Below, piece by piece: positions 35,128-43,628 of a stretch of 64,000 nt of DNA. Position 1 is the stretch's first letter, and every line of letters begins with the position of its first letter. The position numbers and the translations under genes were made by a program. The stretch lies in the NCBI RefSeq assembly GCF_003846185.1, contig NZ_ML123034.1:4705587-4769586 (forward strand), written 5' to 3'. The stretch comes from Streptomyces sp. ADI96-02 (lineage in GTDB: Bacteria > Actinomycetota > Actinomycetes > Streptomycetales > Streptomycetaceae). Below the pieces are notes generated by a model. It was given only the letters and a program-made list of their open reading frames with translations, did not search any database and was not told where the DNA came from.

Positions 35128-35162
35128 GGCGAGGGCCCGTCACCGCCCGACGGGCCCTCGCC
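35128..35162. terminator. Bidirectional hairpin terminator
   Basis: A perfect 14-bp stem (35,128-35,141 with 35,149-35,162), 7-nt loop, between convergent icmA and a kinase gene. Confidence 0.8.
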
Positions 35163-35195
35163 GTCAGCCGCCGGCCGCGTCAGCGAGCCGCACCC

Positions 35196-36619
<1,424 letters not shown>

Positions 36620-36623
<4 letters not shown>

Positions 36624-37306
36624 GCCACGTCCAGCCGGTAGCCGAGCCCGTGCACGGTGTGCACCAGCCTCGGCTCGCCGCCCGCCTCCAGCTTGCGGCG
36701 CAGGTATCCCACGTACACCGCGAGCGAGTTGGAGTCCGGCCCGAAGTCCTGCCCCCAGACCCGCTCCAGGATCAGCGCCCGGGGCAGCACCTGGCCCGGA
36801 TGCTCCAGCAGCAGCTCCAGCAGCGCCGCCTCCGTACGGCTGAACTCCAGCCGGCGGCCGTCGCGCCGACCGGTGCGGGCCACCGGATCGAGCGTCAGAC
36901 CGGCGAAGGACAGCTCCCTGTCCGGCGCGGGCGGAGCGGCCCGCCGCAGCAGCGCCCGGACGCGCGCCACGAGCTCGTCGAGGGCGAAGGGCTTCACGAG
37001 GTAGTCATCGGCCCCGGCCTCCAGCCCGTCCACCCGCTCACTGACCGAGGAGAGCGCGGTGAGGACCAGCACCGGCGTACGGTCCTGGATCGCGCGCAGC
37101 CTCCGGCACACCGCCAGCCCGTCCAGGACCGGCATCATCACATCCAGGACGAGCGCGTCCGGCTGCCAGGACGCCACCGCCGACAGCGCCGCCAGGCCGT
37201 CGCCGACGCCCCGCACCTCGTACCCCTCGACGCTCAGCCCGTCCTCGACGGCCGCCCGTACTTCCGGCTCGTCGTCCGCCACCAGGATCCTGCTCGCACT
37301 CCGCAT
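36620..37306 (-). CDS. OmpR-family response regulator
   Basis: A 228-residue regulator with receiver Asp55 (VLDVMMPVLDG), Lys in LVKPF, and a winged helix ending VHTVHGLGYRLDVA. The ATG at 37,306 begins just before the first receiver strand; longer upstream readings contain a non-family Arg-rich stretch. The gene is transcribed away from the MurG-like gene, with TCTTAG direct repeats between them. Confidence 0.92.
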
Positions 37307-37330
37307 ACCCCGAAGACTGCCAAAGCGGAG

Positions 37331-37347
37331 TCTTAGAACCCTCTTAG
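37331..37347. promoter_or_regulatory. TCTTAG direct repeat, probable response-regulator site
   Basis: TCTTAG at 37,331-37,336 and 37,342-37,347, repeated at 11 bp, one helical turn. It lies 25 bp from the regulator ATG and 24 bp from the MurG-like ATG. This spacing is typical of OmpR-family sites. Confidence 0.6.
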
Positions 37348-37370
37348 GCCGCCCGCCGAGAGTGGCGGCC

Positions 37371-38540
37371 ATGCGCACACCACTCTCCGTCGTGATCGGT
37401 GCGGGCGGCACCGGCGGCCACATCTACCCCGGGCTCGCCCTCGCCGAGGCCCTGCGCCGCGCCGACCCCGACGCGGTCGTCTCCTTCGTCGGCACCGAAC
37501 GCGGCCTGGAGACGACGCTGATCCCGGCGGCCGGATACCGGCTGCACACCGTCGACATGATCCCCTTCGACCCCGCGCTCGGCGCGAAGCGCTTCCTGCT
37601 CCCGGCCGCCCTGCTCCGCTCCGGGGCCCAGGCCCGCTCGATCCTGCGCACCCAGAAGGCCCAGGTCGTCGTCGGCATGGGCGGCTACCCGAGCGCCCCG
37701 GCCGTCCTCGGCGCGAGGATGGCCGGACTGCCCAGCGTGATCCACGAGTCCAACGCGGTGCCCGGCCGGGCCAACCAGTTCGCCGCCCGGCTCACCGAAC
37801 ACCTCACCGTCGCCTTCGACGGCAGCCGCGCCCACCTGTCCGGCGGCGAGCGGGCGCAGACCGTCGGCATGCCGATCGCCGCGTCCCTGGCGGCCCTGGA
37901 CCGGACCGCGCTGCGCGGCGAGGCCCGGCGGGCCTTCTCGGTACCCGACGGGGCGCGCGTCGTCCTCTTCAACGGCGGCAGCCTCGGCGCGGCCCGGCTG
38001 ACCGCCGCCGCCGTCGGCCTCGCAGCCCGCTGGCGGGACCGCACCGACGTCCACCTCCTCGTCAAGACGGGTCCGGCGGCGCTCGCGGAGACCCGCCGGA
38101 AGCTCGCCGACGCGGGCGCGGGGCCGGTCGCACAGGCCGTGCCCTACCTCGACCGGATGGACCTCGCCTACGCGGTGGCCGACCTGGTGGTCTGCCGGGC
38201 CGGTTCCGCGACGATCGCGGAACTCGCCACCACCGGGACGCCCGCCGTCCTCGTGCCCTACCCGCACGCTCCCGGCGACCACCAGACCCACAACGCCCGG
38301 GTGCTCTCCGACGTGGGCGCCGCCCACCTCGTACCCGACGCGGAGACGACGGCGGGCCGCTTGGCCGCCCTCGTCGACCCGCTGCTCGCCGACCCCGCCC
38401 GGCTCGCCGCCATGGGCCGGGCCGCCGACCCCGGCAACCACGCCCGCGCCGCCGACCTGCTCGCCGCGACCGTCGTCCGCCTCGCCGCCGGTTCCGCCCG
38501 CCCCGTACGCCCCGCCGACACCAGGGAGTTCACCTCATGA
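37371..38540 (+). CDS. MurG-like UDP-N-acetylglucosaminyltransferase (paralogue)
   Basis: A 389-residue GT28 protein that keeps MurG landmarks: the N-terminal GGTGGHIYP loop (12-20), a GMGGYPSAP segment, HESNAVPGRAN, the GGSLGA loop starting the second domain, and YLDRMDLAYAVADLVVCRAGSATIAEL with PYPHAPGDHQTHNA near the donor site. MurG adds GlcNAc to lipid I. This copy lies outside the division/cell-wall cluster, where the housekeeping murG would be expected, so it is probably a paralogue with a specialised or stress role. It is coupled to a sugar epimerase by ATGA overlap and is divergent from a two-component system. Confidence 0.85.
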   Translation: MRTPLSVVIGAGGTGGHIYPGLALAEALRRADPDAVVSFVGTERGLETTLIPAAGYRLHTVDMIPFDPALGAKRFLLPAALLRSGAQARSILRTQKAQVVVGMGGYPSAPAVLGARMAGLPSVIHESNAVPGRANQFAARLTEHLTVAFDGSRAHLSGGERAQTVGMPIAASLAALDRTALRGEARRAFSVPDGARVVLFNGGSLGAARLTAAAVGLAARWRDRTDVHLLVKTGPAALAETRRKLADAGAGPVAQAVPYLDRMDLAYAVADLVVCRAGSATIAELATTGTPAVLVPYPHAPGDHQTHNARVLSDVGAAHLVPDAETTAGRLAALVDPLLADPARLAAMGRAADPGNHARAADLLAATVVRLAAGSARPVRPADTREFTS

Positions 38541-39541
38541 CCGACACCATCGACTGGACCGGCCGCACCGTCCTCGTCACCGGAGCCGAGGGCTTCATCG
38601 GCTCCACGCTCGTGGACCTGCTCGTCGAACGCGGCGCGCGCGTACGGGCGTTCGTCCACTACAAGCCGTACGCCGAGAAGGGGCACCTGGCCCGCTACCT
38701 CGACGACCCGCACGGCCCGGTCGAGATGATCGCCGGGGACGTCGGCGACGCGGGCCGGGTGATGGACGCCGTCGCGGGCTGCGACACCGTCTTCCACCTC
38801 GCCGCGCTCATCGGCATCCCGTACAGCTACGACGCGCCGGGCGCGTACGTCCGCACGAACGTGGTGGGCACCGAGAACATCGCCGAGGCGTGCCGCCGGC
38901 ACAGCGTCCGGCGACTCCTGCACACCTCCACCAGCGAGGTCTACGGGAGCGCCCTGACGGCCCCGATCGGCGAGGACCACCCGCTCCAGCCGCAGTCCCC
39001 GTACTCCGCGTCCAAGATCGGCGCGGACATGATGGCGCTGTCCCACTGGCACGCCTTCGAGCTGCCCGTGACGGTGGTCAGGCCGTTCAACACCTACGGT
39101 CCGCGCCAGTCGGCCCGCGCCGTGATCCCGACGATCCTGGCCCAACTGCACTCCGGCGCACGGGAGATCCGCCTCGGTTCGCTGGCCCCCACCCGCGACT
39201 TCACGTACGTCACGGACACCGCCGCCGGATTCCTGGCGCTCGCCGGCTGCGACCGGGCGCTGGGGGAGAGCGTCAACCTCGGTACCGGCCGGGAGATATC
39301 GATCGGGGACCTCGCGCAGGCGCTCGTCACCGCCTCCGGCCGCGAAGCGGAGGTGGTCGTCGACCCGGCCCGCCTGCGGCCCTCCGGCAGCGAGGTGCAC
39401 CGCCTGCTCTCCGACAACACCCGGGCCCGGGAGTGGGCCGGCTGGCGGCCCGAAGTCACCCTGGAGGAGGGGCTGGAGCGGACGTCGGCCTGGGTGGCAG
39501 GGCATCTGCACCTCTTCGCGCCGGGGCGCTACCAGGTGTGA
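38537..39541 (+). CDS. NAD-dependent sugar epimerase/dehydratase (extended SDR)
   Basis: A 334-residue extended short-chain dehydrogenase. The nucleotide-binding loop TGAEGFIGS is at 15-23 and the catalytic YxxxK is Tyr156/Lys160 (SPYSASK), with STSEVYGSA before it and VRPFNTYGPRQ after. It resembles UDP-glucose 4-epimerase or dTDP-glucose 4,6-dehydratase type enzymes acting on nucleotide sugars; I cannot choose between them. The start overlaps the stop of the MurG-like gene (ATGA), so the enzyme may supply or modify the sugar nucleotide used by that transferase (inference). Confidence 0.9.
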   Translation: MTDTIDWTGRTVLVTGAEGFIGSTLVDLLVERGARVRAFVHYKPYAEKGHLARYLDDPHGPVEMIAGDVGDAGRVMDAVAGCDTVFHLAALIGIPYSYDAPGAYVRTNVVGTENIAEACRRHSVRRLLHTSTSEVYGSALTAPIGEDHPLQPQSPYSASKIGADMMALSHWHAFELPVTVVRPFNTYGPRQSARAVIPTILAQLHSGAREIRLGSLAPTRDFTYVTDTAAGFLALAGCDRALGESVNLGTGREISIGDLAQALVTASGREAEVVVDPARLRPSGSEVHRLLSDNTRAREWAGWRPEVTLEEGLERTSAWVAGHLHLFAPGRYQV

Positions 39542-39556
39542 GGCGGGGGCGCGAGA

Positions 39557-39604
39557 GAGGGAACGGCGTCCCGGGGTCCTCAGATCCCGGGACGCCGTTC
39601 CCTC
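39557..39604. terminator. Strong hairpin overlapping the TetR 3' end
   Basis: A perfect 19-bp stem (39,557-39,575 with 39,586-39,604) with a 10-nt loop that contains the TetR stop codon. One arm encodes the last TetR codons. It serves both convergent genes. Confidence 0.85.
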
Positions 39605-40224
39605 GCCGCCGGCCCCAGCCCCGACAGCAGCAGCAGGGTGAACCGCCGGGCCCAGTCGGTGTCGACGGGCTCGGCGCTCACCAGCATGCGGTGCACCACC
39701 GCACCCGCGATCACGTCGAAGATCAGGTCGGCGGTACGCTCCGCGGCCATCGCGTCCGACTCGACCGGCAGTTCGCCGCGCCGCTGCGCGCGCCGCCGCC
39801 CTTCGAGGACCAGCCGCTTCTGCCGGTCCACGATCGAGTCCCGGATCCGGATGCGCAGCGAGTCGTCCCGGGTGGACTCCGCGACGACCGCCATCAGCGC
39901 CGTACGGGCCTCCGGCCGCTCCAGCAGCGCGGCGAACTGGAGCACCACGCCCTGCACGTCGGCGGCCAGGCTGCCCCGGTCGGGCAGCTCCAGTTCGTCG
40001 AAGAGGACCGCCACCGCGTCCACGACCAGCTCGTTCTTGCCCGCCCAGCGCCGGTAGAGCGTCGTCTTGGCGACCCCGGCGCGGTTCGCCACGTCCCCCA
40101 TGGTCAGCTTCGACCAGCCGAGATCGACCAGCGAGGCCCGCGTCGCCTCCAGGATCGCGGCATCGGCAGCGGTGCTGCGCGGACGCCCTGGTCGGGTGGC
40201 CCGTGGGTCGTCGTGGCTGAGCAT
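39580..40224 (-). CDS. TetR-family transcriptional regulator
   Basis: A 214-residue regulator with an N-terminal helix-turn-helix (LTMGDVANRAGVAKTTLYRRWAGKNEL at about 40-66) and a TetR_C-type ligand domain. The ATG at 40,224 is supported by TATGGT (40,231-40,236), a -10 ending 6 nt away, so the mRNA is probably leaderless. A 23-bp palindrome of TetR type lies about 96 bp upstream (40,320-40,342). No efflux or enzyme gene is adjacent, so the target is not clear. Confidence 0.9.
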   Translation of the reverse strand: MLSHDDPRATRPGRPRSTAADAAILEATRASLVDLGWSKLTMGDVANRAGVAKTTLYRRWAGKNELVVDAVAVLFDELELPDRGSLAADVQGVVLQFAALLERPEARTALMAVVAESTRDDSLRIRIRDSIVDRQKRLVLEGRRRAQRRGELPVESDAMAAERTADLIFDVIAGAVVHRMLVSAEPVDTDWARRFTLLLLSGLGPAARERRPGI

Positions 40225-40319
40225 GCGGTGACCATACCGGCCAGTAGGGAAGCCGGGACGGCCCCGGTCTCCGTGAGACAGATCACCCGGACGCCCTGTT
40301 CCGGAGGGCCGGTCGACAG

Positions 40320-40342
40320 TTACGCTACGGGTCGTAGCGTAA
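40320..40342. promoter_or_regulatory. TetR-type operator
   Basis: TTACGCTAC-N5-GTAGCGTAA is a perfect inverted repeat of 9-bp arms. Size and symmetry match TetR-family operators. It most simply serves the adjacent TetR gene. Confidence 0.65.
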
Positions 40343-40390
40343 GGAAGAGCGGTCAGGCCGCCCCGCACGCCACGAACGAGCGACAACAGC

Positions 40391-40446
40391 CACAGGCGCC
40401 GGGTGGGGACCCGGAGCCGCACAGGACGCCGGGTGGGGACCCGGAG
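40391..40446. repeat. Direct repeat pair, 26 and 27 bp
   Basis: Two copies starting CACAGG and ending GGGGACCCGGAG, at 40,391-40,416 and 40,420-40,446, differ by a one-base insertion. Each contains GGGT/ACCC symmetry and could form a hairpin. Role unknown. Confidence 0.7.
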
Positions 40447-40655
40447 TCCGACCGGGCCTCCGCACGCGGGGCCCGTCCGTTCCACCGGGCCTTCTCGTAA
40501 GGGCCGCAGGGGTCTTCTCCGGAGCCCCGCCGCAGGTCCTTCAGGGGGCCGGGACCGTTCTCGTCCGCTCGCCCCGCACGCCGGCGGGAGCCGCGGACCG
40601 GCCCGGTTCGCGCATCGCTTTCCGGAACGGCGTGCTCAGGGGGGAGGATGTACGC

Positions 40656-41624
40656 ATGCAGCCTAGGAACATGTCCATGAGCGGCGTCGTCGACCTCGCC
40701 GCTGTCAAGGCGGCCGGCGAGGCCAAGGCCAAGGCGGAGCAGGCCCGTGCCGAGGCCGCCCGCACGGGCGGAACCGGCGCCGTGCCGCCCGCCGCCCTGG
40801 TGATCGACGTCGATGAAGCAGGCTTCGAGCTCGATGTCCTGCAGCGCTCCGCCGAGGTACCCGTCGTCCTCGACTTCTGGGCCGAGTGGTGCGAGCCGTG
40901 CAAGCAGCTGGGCCCTCTGCTGGAGCGCCTGGCCGCCGAGTACAACGGCCGCTTCGTTCTGGCCAAGATCGACGTCGACGCCAACCAGATGCTGATGCAG
41001 CAGTTCGGCATCCAGGGCATCCCCGCGGTCTTCGCCGTGGTCGCGGGCCAGGCCCTGCCGCTCTTCCAGGGCGCGGCCCCCGAGGCCCAGATCCGCGAGA
41101 CGCTGGACCAGTTGATCCAGGTCGGCGAGGAGCGGTTCGGCCTCACCGGGATCGCCGTCGACCCGGACGCCGACCCGGACGCCGCTCCGGTCGAGGCGCC
41201 GGCCGGCCCGTACGACGCCCTGCTGGAGGCCGCGGCCTCCGCGCTCGACGCCAACGACTTCGCCGGAGCCGTCCAGGCGTACAAGAACGTCCTGGTCGAC
41301 GACCCGGGCAACCCGGAGGCCAAGCTGGGCCTGGCCCAGGCCGAACTGCTGGCCCGCGTCCAGAACATGGACCCGCAGGCGGTCCGCAAGGACGCCGCGG
41401 ACGATCCGGCGGACGTCGGCGCGCAGATCGCCGCCGCGGACCTGGATCTGGTCGGCGGCCATGTCGAGGACGCGTTCGGCCGGCTCGTCGAGGCGGTCCG
41501 CCGCACCGCCGGGGACGACCGCGACGCCGCCCGGCTGCGCCTGCTGGAGCTCTTCGAGGTGATCGGTCCGGACGACCCGCGGGTCACCGCCGCACGGACC
41601 TCGCTGGCGCGCGTCCTGTTCTGA
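40656..41624 (+). CDS. Thioredoxin-like protein with TPR domain (CnoX/YbbN-like)
   Basis: A 322-residue protein: an Ala/Lys-rich N-terminus (1-45), a thioredoxin fold with active site WCEPC (Cys79, Cys82), cis-Pro in GIPAVFAV, and a C-terminal helical-repeat region from about residue 185 (YDALLEAAASALDANDFAGAVQAYKNVL). The layout matches YbbN/CnoX co-chaperones that hold clients and form mixed disulfides. Glu in CEPC replaces the usual Gly of CGPC and should alter redox potential. GGGGGAGG 8 nt before the ATG at 40,656 fixes the start. Confidence 0.92.
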   Translation: MQPRNMSMSGVVDLAAVKAAGEAKAKAEQARAEAARTGGTGAVPPAALVIDVDEAGFELDVLQRSAEVPVVLDFWAEWCEPCKQLGPLLERLAAEYNGRFVLAKIDVDANQMLMQQFGIQGIPAVFAVVAGQALPLFQGAAPEAQIRETLDQLIQVGEERFGLTGIAVDPDADPDAAPVEAPAGPYDALLEAAASALDANDFAGAVQAYKNVLVDDPGNPEAKLGLAQAELLARVQNMDPQAVRKDAADDPADVGAQIAAADLDLVGGHVEDAFGRLVEAVRRTAGDDRDAARLRLLELFEVIGPDDPRVTAARTSLARVLF

Positions 41625-41717
41625 CGCGGACCCGGCCCGGGTCGCGAACGGCCCGGGCCCCGTTGATCGTTCCGATTGATTGTTCCGATGTGACAAAAGG
41701 ACCGCGACAGCCCCCGG

Positions 41718-41745
41718 GCGTCGCGGCCCTTTTGCGCCGCGACGC
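41718..41745 (+). terminator. Hairpin after the thioredoxin gene
   Basis: GCGTCGCGGC pairs perfectly with GCCGCGACGC (10 bp) around an 8-nt loop, 94 bp past the stop. Confidence 0.65.
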
Positions 41746-41791
41746 TAAGAGAACGCGTTGCTTTACCAAATCTTGACAAGAGTGACTGCTG

Positions 41792-41935
41792 TTACTCGCA
41801 GTAAAGCAAGCTCGTTCGTCTGTCCCGGTTCGCTCGCGTTTCCGATTGTTTTCCCGCCCCTTTCGCGCCACCCTGCGTGGCCGCTCCGTCCTGCCCGGTC
41901 GCCGCTCGGTTATCAGGCCGTTACTAGCCAGTAAC
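41792..41935. promoter_or_regulatory. Two related inverted repeats upstream of the DUF6230 gene
   Basis: TTACT-CGC-AGTAA at 41,792-41,804 and GTTACT-AGCC-AGTAAC at 41,920-41,935 share the TTACT/AGTAA arms. They are likely operators for one dimeric regulator, 355-500 bp before the DUF6230 start; the regulator is not identified. Confidence 0.5.
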
Positions 41936-42289
41936 GAACCCCCTTGTGCGGGGGCGGTGAATGGACCACGATCGGCCACGCTCGGTCCACTGCCTTCCGC
42001 CCGGCCTCCAGCCGGTGTCCGAGGGCCTGTTGGGTCCCCACCGAGTGGGTCGGCGGCAGTGGCGCCGACCGCGGGCAGGGGGGTTCCCGCCGACGGCGGG
42101 GCCTGCCCGACCGGCTGTGCTGAACGCGCGGCCAGTGGTTGTCGCTCGGGGGTGAACGCCGGTGGATCGGATGCGGGACACGTCTCCGAGTCGCGGGCGC
42201 TCTCCTTCCCGAGGACGTAGCACTTCTCCCATCCCAGGACGGGCATGACGCCCGGACCGGAGATGTACGTCCGAGAAGAAGGAGCAAGT

Positions 42290-42952
42290 ATGAGTTCCCA
42301 GGTTCGCGGTGGGACGAGATGGAAGCGGTTCGCTCTGGTCATGGTGCCGAGCGTCGCCGCGACGGCCGCGGTGGGCATAGGCCTGTCGCAGGGCGCGCTG
42401 GCGGCCTCGTTCAGCGTGTCCGGCCAGGACTTCAAGGTGAAGGCCAAAGAGCTCGAAGGCTACGACTTCGTGCAGTACGGCAGCGTGGCGTCGGGCAAGA
42501 CGCTGGAGGGCAAGGCGAAGAACTCGCCGGTCGCGGTGTCGGGCTTCAGCAGGGCCTACATCACGAACATGTGCCAGTCGGTCGTCACGCCCAACCTGCC
42601 GTTCGGTCTCGGCAACGTCACCCTGAGGCTGGAGGCGGGAGGCGCGGGCCACGAGCGTGTCTACGCCAAGGACCTCTACCTCGACGTGTCGGAGCTGGAC
42701 GCCGACGCCGAGTTCAGCAACATCGACATCGGCGTCGCGGCCGGTTCGCTGACGAAGTTCCCGGGTGGCAAGGAGGGTAGTACGGGCATCCAGCCCAATA
42801 CCCAGGCCAACCCCTACGGCTTCGCGCAGCGGGCCGAGAAGGCCGTGCTGAAGGAGGTCGAGCAGAAGGCGTGGGCCACGACGGCGGGCACCTTCAACCT
42901 CAGCGGTCTGAAGCTGCGCCTCTACGAGGGCACCGAAGAGGAGTGCTACTAA
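42290..42952 (+). CDS. DUF6230-family exported protein
   Basis: A 220-residue protein. A basic N-terminus and hydrophobic segment (about 12-38, ending LAASFSVSG) look like a signal peptide or anchor. The exported part is beta-rich (FSVSGQDFKVKAKELEGYDFVQYG, VTLRLEAGG, FNLSGLKLRLYE) with two cysteines, one of them near the C-terminus (EECY). Streptomyces relatives have been labelled cholesterol esterase, for which I see no catalytic triad. AAGAAGGAG precedes the ATG at 42,290. It is the first gene of a three-gene cassette conserved in streptomycetes (memory). Confidence 0.82.
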   Translation: MSSQVRGGTRWKRFALVMVPSVAATAAVGIGLSQGALAASFSVSGQDFKVKAKELEGYDFVQYGSVASGKTLEGKAKNSPVAVSGFSRAYITNMCQSVVTPNLPFGLGNVTLRLEAGGAGHERVYAKDLYLDVSELDADAEFSNIDIGVAAGSLTKFPGGKEGSTGIQPNTQANPYGFAQRAEKAVLKEVEQKAWATTAGTFNLSGLKLRLYEGTEEECY

Positions 42953-43052
42953 GCACCCCGTCCGGGTGGCCGGAGCCCGCACTTCGGCGGCTTCCGGCCA
43001 CCCACCCCTTCTCTCTTCTCACGGCAGTACCGGTTCCAGGGAGCTGTTTTCC

Positions 43053-43628
43053 ATGAGCCCCGAGTCCACAGGGCAGAACGAGCACTACATCCGCGTCATT
43101 CGGCGACGCTTCCACGCCTGGCGGGGTAACCGGCCGTTCTGGGCGGGTCTGTTCACCATGGCGGGTGGGCTTCCCATAGCCTACTTCCCCTACGCCAACA
43201 TGCACCTCGGCAACGTGACGCTGGCCATGTCCACCACCGCCGGGGCCGGATCCCTGATCATCGGAGTCCTGCTGGTCACGCTGGGCCTCACGATGTGGTT
43301 CCACCACATCGTGAGGGTCTTCGCCGGCGTGGCGGCCATCCTGCTCGCGTTGATCTCCATACCCGTCGCCAACATCGGCGGCTTCGTGATCGGATTCCTC
43401 CTCTCCCTCCTGGGCGGAGCCCTGTCCCTGTCCTGGGCCCCGGGCGAACCCCGGGACGACGAAGCCCCGCCGGCCGAACAGGCCCCGGACGCACTGTCGT
43501 CGCGGAAGGGCCCGGCGTACGCGCACCGGTCGGACGACCTGCCGCACGCGACGGCAGTGCCGCAGCAGCGGGCAGCCGGACTCGACCCGGCCCCCGGCGC
43601 GGACGGGGGGAGCCACCGTGTCGGGTGA
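43053..43628 (+). CDS. DUF6114-family membrane protein
   Basis: A 191-residue protein with four closely packed hydrophobic segments between about residues 28 and 130 (FWAGLFTMAGGLPIAYF, LIIGVLLVTLGLTMWF, VFAGVAAILLALISI, GFVIGFLLSLLGGAL). A polar, Pro/Ala-rich cytoplasmic or exterior tail follows. AGGGAG lies 9 nt before the ATG. The end overlaps the next gene by 11 bp. Family function is unknown; constant pairing with DUF6230 proteins suggests a membrane partner or exporter component. Confidence 0.82.
   Translation: MSPESTGQNEHYIRVIRRRFHAWRGNRPFWAGLFTMAGGLPIAYFPYANMHLGNVTLAMSTTAGAGSLIIGVLLVTLGLTMWFHHIVRVFAGVAAILLALISIPVANIGGFVIGFLLSLLGGALSLSWAPGEPRDDEAPPAEQAPDALSSRKGPAYAHRSDDLPHATAVPQQRAAGLDPAPGADGGSHRVG

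Larger units (their letters stand above)
40225..40655. other. 431-bp divergent gap with operator and direct repeat
   Basis: It holds the TetR -10 (40,231-40,236), a TetR-type palindrome (40,320-40,342), a 26/27-bp direct repeat (40,391-40,416 and 40,420-40,446) and the thioredoxin ribosome site (40,640-40,647). A possible 87-codon frame at 40,403-40,666 has no ribosome site and an Arg/Gly/Pro-rich translation, and I do not regard it as a gene. Confidence 0.6.
41625..42289. other. 665-bp gap with a terminator and two TTACT...AGTAA sites
   Basis: It contains the hairpin at 41,718-41,745, TTGACA at 41,773-41,778 without a matching -10, inverted repeats at 41,792-41,804 and 41,920-41,935, and many GC-rich symmetrical elements between 41,939 and 42,120. 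The only ribosome site is that of the next gene. I see no credible gene; a long 5' leader with regulatory structure is possible. Confidence 0.6.

Noticed and set aside
40403..40666. Possible 87-codon gene upstream of the thioredoxin gene
   Set aside because: Arg/Gly/Pro-rich translation with no ribosome site; it overlaps the repeat pair and the start of the real gene.
41773..41801. TTGACA-based promoter upstream of the DUF6230 gene
   Set aside because: The -35 is perfect but no -10-like hexamer lies 16-19 nt downstream.
42290..42952. Label of cholesterol esterase
   Set aside because: No GxSxG motif or catalytic triad is visible.
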